8,358 nucleotides of DNA. Origin: Comamonadaceae bacterium. GTDB taxonomy: Bacteria > Pseudomonadota > Gammaproteobacteria > Burkholderiales > Burkholderiaceae_C. The DNA lies in NCBI GenBank assembly GCA_947374705.1, contig CANCDA010000110.1, positions 1-8,358 on the forward strand, written 5' to 3'. Made by a program: the position numbers and the translations under genes. A model generated the notes under the pieces. It had not been told where the DNA came from. It saw nothing but the letters and a program-made list of their open reading frames with translations, and searched no databases. Of the stretch, positions 4,533 to 8,358 are shown piece after piece (position 1 is the stretch's first letter; each line of letters starts with the position of its first letter).

Positions 4533-5633
4533 ATGACCTTGCACAAGACCGCAGCCTGGCCCTTAGCCTTGGTTTATGCCGGTCTGATCGTGTATGCCAG
4601 CCTCTACCCCTTCGTTGATTGGCGTGACCAAGGCATTGCGCCCTGGGATTTCCTGCTGGCGCCTTGGCCGCGTTACTGGACGGGTTTTGACGTCGGCTCT
4701 AACGTCTTGGGCTACATCCCCTTGGGTTTTTTGCTGGCCTTGAGCGCCTTGCGCACGGGGCGTGCTGACAAAGCCGTCCGGCTGGCCACCTTGGCGGCAG
4801 GCTTGCTGTCACTGGCGATGGAGACTTTGCAAAGCTACCTGCCCGCACGCGTGCCGTCCAATATCGATTGGGGACTGAATGTGCTTGGGGCTGGCTTGGG
4901 TGCTGCGCTGGCCAGCTTGTTGGAGGCCTGGGGCGCGCTTGACCGATGGAGCCGTTTTCGGGCGCGCTGGTTCTTGCCCGATGCCCGCGGGGCACTCGTG
5001 CTGCTGGCCTTGTGGCCGCTGGCCTTGCTGTTTCCGGCTGCCGTGCCGCTGGGCTTGGGGCAGGTATTTGAGCGCTTGGAAGCCGCATTGGCAGAGTACT
5101 TGCTGGACACACCGTTTTTGGAGTGGCTGCCGGTGCGCGATTTGGAATTGGAGCCACTCGTGCCGGGGGCCGAGCTGGTGTGTGTGATGTTGGGCATCTT
5201 GATTCCCTGCCTGCTGGGCTTTTGTGTCATACGCGGCAAGGCACGTCGCACCGTGTTTGTCGGGGTGGTTGTGCTGGCGGGGGTGGGGGCAACCGCCTTG
5301 TCTGCCGCGATGAGCTATGGGCCAGTGCATGCTTGGGCTTGGCTCGACTTGCCGGTTCAGGTCGGCTTGGGGGCGGGGGGTGTGCTGGCGCTCATGCTGT
5401 TGCCTGCGCCCAGTCGGGTCAGCGCGGCGTTAATGTTGCTGGCTTTGGGGATTTACCTCAGTGTGCTGAACCAAGCCCCCACCAGCGCCTATTTTGCGCA
5501 AACGCTACAGACCTGGGAGCAGGGTCGATTCATCCGGTTTCATGGCTTAGCGCAATGGCTGGGCTGGTTTTGGCCTTATGCGGCTCTGTTGTATGTGTTG
5601 ACACGGGTTTGGGCGCAGCCGGTAAAAAACTAA
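4533..5633 (+). CDS. VanZ-domain polytopic membrane protein
   Basis: This 366-residue hydrophobic protein has an N-terminal VanZ-like domain (about 10-130): VYASLYPFVDW after the first helix, DVGSNVLGYIPLGFLLAL (53-70), and the hallmark ETLQSYLPARVPSNIDWGLNVLGAGLG (97-123), in which the Glu/Gln, Arg, Asp and Asn positions are conserved. VanZ itself gives low-level teicoplanin resistance, but most family members are uncharacterised. Here there is no van cluster, so resistance should not be inferred. A C-terminal half (about 150-362) adds roughly six more membrane segments plus a charged loop near 178-212 (LEAALAEYLL...RDLELEP), well beyond a minimal VanZ domain. The start is uncertain: no Shine-Dalgarno precedes the ATG at 4533, and the palindromic repeat ends 6 bp upstream. 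Upstream hemJ is 89 bp away; the stop overlaps a possible promoter of the ferredoxin gene. Confidence 0.87.
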   Translation: MTLHKTAAWPLALVYAGLIVYASLYPFVDWRDQGIAPWDFLLAPWPRYWTGFDVGSNVLGYIPLGFLLALSALRTGRADKAVRLATLAAGLLSLAMETLQSYLPARVPSNIDWGLNVLGAGLGAALASLLEAWGALDRWSRFRARWFLPDARGALVLLALWPLALLFPAAVPLGLGQVFERLEAALAEYLLDTPFLEWLPVRDLELEPLVPGAELVCVMLGILIPCLLGFCVIRGKARRTVFVGVVVLAGVGATALSAAMSYGPVHAWAWLDLPVQVGLGAGGVLALMLLPAPSRVSAALMLLALGIYLSVLNQAPTSAYFAQTLQTWEQGRFIRFHGLAQWLGWFWPYAALLYVLTRVWAQPVKN

Positions 5634-5642
5634 AATCGGCGG
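5609..5642 (+). promoter_or_regulatory. Putative promoter of the ferredoxin gene, leaderless type
   Basis: TTGGGC (5609-5614), a 16-bp spacer and TAAAAT (5631-5636) form a plausible sigma-70 promoter. The -10 overlaps the stop codon of the VanZ gene and lies exactly 6 nt before the ATG at 5643, so the predicted start falls on the A of the ATG. The -35 matches only in its first three bases. Confidence 0.4.
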
Positions 5643-6029
5643 ATGAGTTCAATTCAAGCCTCCCCCCATGCCGAAGAACCGCTGGCACCGGCCACCGCCA
5701 TTTCCTCCTACTACGAGCGACATGTCTTTTTTTGCCTGAACGAGCGCAAAAACGGCGAGTCCTGCTGCGCGCAACATCAGGCGCAAGAAGCGTTTGACCA
5801 TTGCAAATCACTGGTTAAAAAAGCCGGCCTGAGTGGCCCAGGCCAAGTGCGCGTGAACAAGGCGGGCTGTCTAGACCGCTGCGCCGCAGGGCCGGTGCTG
5901 GTGGTGTACCCCGAGGCGGTTTGGTACAGCTATGTGGACGCGTCCGACATGGATGAAATCGTGGAGTCGCATCTTAAAAATGGGCAAGTGGTGACGCGTT
6001 TGCTGACGCCACCGAACTTGGGCCGCTGA
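5643..6029 (+). CDS. Thioredoxin-like [2Fe-2S] ferredoxin
   Basis: The 128-residue cytoplasmic protein has the cysteine layout of the thioredoxin-fold [2Fe-2S] ferredoxins (Shethna/NuoE-like): HVFFCLNERKNGESCCAQ (Cys31, Cys41, Cys42), then Cys54, and RVNKAGCLDRCAAGPVLVVYPE with Cys76 and Cys80 in a C-X3-C pair. The four cluster ligands are most likely Cys31, Cys41 or Cys42, Cys76 and Cys80. The sequence GPVLVVYPEAVWYSYV plus the following helix DMDEIVESHLKNG is typical of the fold. Such proteins are one-electron carriers; the partner here is unknown. The first 25 residues are a low-complexity Ala/Pro-rich extension. The start has no usable Shine-Dalgarno (GGCGG abuts the ATG), consistent with leaderless initiation. 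The hydrolase gene follows after 26 nt and is probably co-transcribed. Confidence 0.9.
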   Translation: MSSIQASPHAEEPLAPATAISSYYERHVFFCLNERKNGESCCAQHQAQEAFDHCKSLVKKAGLSGPGQVRVNKAGCLDRCAAGPVLVVYPEAVWYSYVDASDMDEIVESHLKNGQVVTRLLTPPNLGR

Positions 6030-6055
6030 AGGCTGGCCATCTCACGGAATTAACG

Positions 6056-6700
6056 ATGAATTCAAAGACACAAAGCCGGATGTTCACAGGGGCAGCCGGG
6101 CAAATTGAAGCCTTGATCGACGAGCCGGTATTGGCCGAGGGTGAGCGCCCGCGCGGCGTGGCCATCATCGCCCACCCCCACCCGTTGTTTGGCGGCACGA
6201 TGGACAACAAGGTGGTCCAAACCTTGGCGCGCGCCTTTGTCTTGTGCGGCTGGCGCGCGGTGCGCTTCAACTTTCGTGGCGTGGGGGCGAGTGAAGGTGT
6301 GCATGACGAAGGTCGGGGCGAGGCGCAAGACCTTCTGGCTGTGGTGCAGCAGTGCGCGCCCGAAGGCCCACTGGCGCTGGCCGGTTTCTCGTTTGGCTCC
6401 TTCGTACTCAGCCAGACTTTGGCCACCTTGTGGCCTACGCGTTCGATTGAAAAACTGGTGATGGTGGGTACGGCGGCCAGCCGCTTTGCCGTGGCCGACC
6501 TGCCGCCAGAAGCCCATGAACGCACGCTGGTGATTCACGGCGAGCTGGATGACACCGTGCCCTTGGCCGATGTCATGAATTGGGCGCGTCCCCAGACCCT
6601 GCCGGTGACGGTGGTGCCCGGTGGCAGTCACTTTTTTCACGGGCAGCTCCCCCTGTTGCGGGCCTTGGTGGTCCGCCACTTGAGTGCCCCGGTTCAGTAG
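6056..6700 (+). CDS. Alpha/beta hydrolase, small cytoplasmic type
   Basis: The 214-residue protein has a clear alpha/beta hydrolase core. Near the oxyanion-hole region is VAIIAHPHPLFGGTMDNKVV (35-54), followed by RFNFRGVGASEG (70-81). The nucleophile elbow is GFSFGS with Ser112. The likely acid is Asp165 in HGELDDTVPL, and the likely base is His192 in VVPGGSHFFHG. The HPHP(L/F)GG...DN motif places it among small prokaryotic hydrolases often labelled esterase or 'dienelactone hydrolase-like'. There is no signal peptide, and the substrate is unknown. The start ATG at 6056 is preceded by a weak GGA about 7 nt upstream; a second Met at residue 9 (6080) is possible. It follows the ferredoxin gene by 26 nt and precedes the carboxypeptidase gene by 67 nt. 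Confidence 0.88.
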   Translation: MNSKTQSRMFTGAAGQIEALIDEPVLAEGERPRGVAIIAHPHPLFGGTMDNKVVQTLARAFVLCGWRAVRFNFRGVGASEGVHDEGRGEAQDLLAVVQQCAPEGPLALAGFSFGSFVLSQTLATLWPTRSIEKLVMVGTAASRFAVADLPPEAHERTLVIHGELDDTVPLADVMNWARPQTLPVTVVPGGSHFFHGQLPLLRALVVRHLSAPVQ

Positions 6701-6723
6701 GCCCAAGGCCCTGTTTTCAGAGC

Positions 6724-6743
6724 GTCATGCGGCGTGGCATGAC
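6724..6743. repeat. Perfect inverted repeat upstream of the carboxypeptidase gene
   Basis: GTCATGC (6724-6730) and GCATGAC (6737-6743) are perfect 7-bp arms around a 6-nt centre, GGCGTG. The site lies 24 bp after the hydrolase stop and 24 bp before the next ATG. The downstream DNA is pyrimidine-rich but lacks a solid T-run, so it is at best a weak terminator. It could equally be an operator or an mRNA stem. Confidence 0.55.
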
Positions 6744-6767
6744 TCTTCATATTTCTTCGGACACCTC

Positions 6768-7964
6768 ATGATCAAACTTATTGCAGTATTGCTGGCCTCA
6801 ATGGCCGTGGCTTGTTGGCCCGCCTTGGCGCAAGGTCTGCCCCAACCGCCCGAAATTGCCGCCCGTTCGTACTTGTTGATTGACGTCACAGCCAACCAAA
6901 TATTGGCGGCCAAAGACATGGATATGCCGGTGGAGCCCGCCTCGCTCACCAAGCTGATGACAGCCTACTTGGTGTTCGATGCCCTGCGCAGCAAAAAAAT
7001 CGACCTGAAACAAACGCTGCCTGTGAGCGAGCGCGCCTGGAAGATGCCGGGCTCACGCATGTTCATCGACCCCAAGATGAAAGTGCCGGTAGAAGACCTG
7101 ATCAAGGGCATGATCGTACAGTCCGGGAACGATGCCACCATGGCCTTGGCCGAGGGCGTGGGGGGCACGGCCGAGCGTTTTGTGCAGTTGATGAACGAGC
7201 AGGCCCGGGTACTGGGCCTGAAGGGAACCGCCTACAAGAACCCCGAAGGCTTGACCGAGGCGGGCCACACCACTACGGCACGGGACTTGGGCACCTTGGC
7301 GACGCGTTTGATGTTTGACTTCCCCGATTACGTGTCTTACTACGCCATCAAAAAATACCGTTACGAAGGCACGCCAGCGGCCAATGACAGCAACCGAAAT
7401 TTGCTGCTCTTGCGTGACCCAACGGTCGATGGCCTTAAGACGGGGCATACCGATGCGGCAGGCTATTGCTTGATCGCCACGGCCAAACGCGATTTCCCCA
7501 ACCTGGGCGCTGCCGGTGCGGCACCGGGCACGCCTGCGGCCATGGGCAGCCGTCGTTTGCTGTCCATCGTGCTGGGCGCCTCCAGCGAGAGCGCGCGGGC
7601 CAATGAGTCGCAAAAGCTGCTGAACTGGGGCTATACCGCGTATGAAGCGGTCAAGCTGTTTGATGCCAATCAGGCGGTGCTCACCGCCCCCGTTTGGAAA
7701 GGCAAGGCCTCACAAGTCGTATTAAGTCGCCCGCAAGCCATTGTGGTGGCGGTTCCCGCAGGCAGTGCAAGCAAGGTCAAAACCCAAGTGTTGCGTGCCG
7801 ACCCTTTGCTTGCCCCCTTGCTTAAAGGGCAGCAAGTGGCGCGTTTAAATGTCTTGCTGGGTGAGCAGCCACTTGTTGAAATTCCGTTGCTTGCTATGGA
7901 GTCTGTGGAGCAGGCGGGCTTGATCGGGCGAGCCTGGGATGCTGTGCGCCTGTGGATCAAATAA
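6768..7964 (+). CDS. dacA: D-alanyl-D-alanine carboxypeptidase (PBP5/6 family, peptidase S11)
   Basis: The 398-residue precursor removes the terminal D-Ala from peptidoglycan pentapeptides in the periplasm. A signal peptide occupies about residues 1-21 (MIKLIAVLLASMAVACWPALA), with probable cleavage before QGLPQPP. The penicillin-binding motifs are in order: SLTK with Ser59 and Lys62 (EPASLTKLMTAY), SGN at 119-121 (IVQSGNDATMAL), and KTG at 224-226 (VDGLKTGHTDAAGYC). The C-terminal PBP5-type beta domain spans about 300-375, and a final amphipathic helix (GLIGRAWDAVRLWIK) should anchor the enzyme to the outer face of the inner membrane. Residues 245-262 are an Ala/Gly/Pro-rich insertion between beta strands. 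The start at 6768 is chosen because the signal peptide begins there; an in-frame extension to 6684 would hide it. The dacA/dacC paralogue choice is not resolvable here. Confidence 0.95.
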   Translation: MIKLIAVLLASMAVACWPALAQGLPQPPEIAARSYLLIDVTANQILAAKDMDMPVEPASLTKLMTAYLVFDALRSKKIDLKQTLPVSERAWKMPGSRMFIDPKMKVPVEDLIKGMIVQSGNDATMALAEGVGGTAERFVQLMNEQARVLGLKGTAYKNPEGLTEAGHTTTARDLGTLATRLMFDFPDYVSYYAIKKYRYEGTPAANDSNRNLLLLRDPTVDGLKTGHTDAAGYCLIATAKRDFPNLGAAGAAPGTPAAMGSRRLLSIVLGASSESARANESQKLLNWGYTAYEAVKLFDANQAVLTAPVWKGKASQVVLSRPQAIVVAVPAGSASKVKTQVLRADPLLAPLLKGQQVARLNVLLGEQPLVEIPLLAMESVEQAGLIGRAWDAVRLWIK

Positions 7965-8028
7965 CACGCAGTGCCACCTCAAGAATCGGGCTATTCAGGG
8001 CGGGATTTACGACTGAAATCGATTTTTA

Positions 8029-8057
8029 TTGCGGTCCGAACCCCAAGTTGCTATACT
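8029..8057 (+). promoter_or_regulatory. Sigma-70 promoter of rpsL (str operon)
   Basis: TTGCGG (8029-8034), a 17-bp spacer and TATACT (8052-8057, 5 of 6 matches) form a good promoter in the 174-bp gap between the carboxypeptidase gene and rpsL. The predicted start is near 8064, giving a leader of about 75 nt. The rest of the gap between 7965 and 8028 shows no clear terminator. Confidence 0.7.
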
Positions 8058-8063
8058 CGAAGG

Positions 8064-8084
8064 CTTTTCGGAATTTCCGAAGGG
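8064..8084 (+). other. 5' leader hairpin of the rpsL mRNA
   Basis: CTTTTCGGA (8064-8072), loop ATT, TCCGAAGGG (8076-8084) forms a 9-bp stem including two G-U pairs, located at the predicted 5' end of the transcript. It could stabilise the mRNA. No T-run follows, so it is not a terminator. The remainder of the leader is T-rich with GTTTTCG occurring twice. Confidence 0.5.
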
Positions 8085-8138
8085 TTTCACGTTTTCGCTA
8101 TTGTTTTCGTTATTTCAAACGTTTAGGGACGTTTTTCA

Positions 8139-8358
8139 ATGCCAACCATTAATCAGTTAGTTCGTCAAGGACGCGAGGTCGAAACGATCAAGTCCAAAAG
8201 CCCGGCGATGCAAAATTCGCCGCAACGTCGCGGTGTCTGCACTCGTGTGTACACCACCACGCCTAAGAAGCCCAACTCCGCTTTGCGTAAGGTTGCCAAA
8301 GTGCGCCTGACCAACGGGTTTGAAGTCATCTCGTACATCGGTGGCGAGGGTCACAACC
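8139..8358 (+). CDS. rpsL: 30S ribosomal protein S12 (3' end outside window)
   Basis: The first 73 codons of S12 are present: [20 protein letters not shown], then [31 protein letters not shown] and [13 protein letters not shown]12 lies at the decoding centre of the small ribosomal subunit and controls tRNA selection accuracy. The region where streptomycin-resistance substitutions occur, [11 protein letters not shown], carries the normal Lys pair at 43-44. A Shine-Dalgarno AGGGA (8125-8129) lies 9 nt before the ATG, with the T-rich sequence GTTTTTCA at its end. The usual length is about 125 residues, so roughly 40% is cut off. In betaproteobacteria rpsL normally opens the str operon (rpsL-rpsG-fusA-tuf), which presumably continues to the right. 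Confidence 0.98.

Noticed and set aside
4533..5633. Glycopeptide resistance from the VanZ-like gene
   Set aside because: VanZ domains are widespread, and no vanHAX-type genes are present. The host appears Gram-negative, so the name does not imply resistance.
5123..5797. A 224-codon plus-strand frame across the VanZ/ferredoxin junction
   Set aside because: It is an out-of-frame shadow of both genes, with Gly/Arg/Cys-biased composition and no domain.
6684..6767. 28-codon extension of the carboxypeptidase
   Set aside because: It overlaps the hydrolase end and would bury the signal peptide that begins at the ATG at 6768.

Overview
The window looks like ordinary chromosome of a betaproteobacterium, most likely of the order Burkholderiales and family Comamonadaceae (Rhodoferax / Polaromonas / Limnohabitans-like). 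This rests on GC-rich codon use, a Mg-type HemB, and gene types and an intergenic palindromic repeat that I remember from that family. No database was searched. There is no sign of a phage, transposon or CRISPR array.

Layout, left to right. (1) Positions 1-707 hold a two-gene minus-strand unit: a small Arg-rich protein followed after 3 nt by a 4-oxalocrotonate-tautomerase-superfamily enzyme that runs off the left edge. It diverges from a LysR-type regulator (708-1616) across a 150-bp intergenic region carrying a good LysR-type dyad, which is a classic regulator/target arrangement. (2) On the minus strand, hemB (porphobilinogen synthase) is followed with zero spacing by a CorA-family metal transporter. 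The transporter's 3' end overlaps the end of lysR by 28 bp. (3) The 317-bp gap 3698-4014 is the most interesting part. It has an FNR/Anr-type box, a -10 element at class-II distance, and about 127 nt of non-coding sequence with stem-loops and CCUCC motifs, closed by a textbook Rho-independent terminator. I read it as an uncharacterised oxygen-responsive small RNA, or possibly an attenuated leader of the next gene. (4) On the plus strand follow hemJ (protoporphyrinogen oxidase), a Comamonadaceae-type GC-rich palindromic repeat, a VanZ-domain membrane protein, a thioredoxin-like [2Fe-2S] ferredoxin, an alpha/beta hydrolase, a D-alanyl-D-alanine carboxypeptidase, and the start of rpsL with its own promoter and a 5' leader hairpin, which presumably opens the str operon.

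How the genes relate: hemB (second common step of tetrapyrrole synthesis) and hemJ (oxidation of protoporphyrinogen) flank the FNR-box/sRNA region, so oxygen-linked control of haem supply is a reasonable hypothesis. The ferredoxin, hydrolase, carboxypeptidase and S12 genes are housekeeping neighbours without an obvious shared pathway. Several plus-strand genes (lysR, hemJ, ferredoxin) lack a Shine-Dalgarno sequence and have a -10-like hexamer exactly 6 nt before the ATG, suggesting leaderless transcripts.
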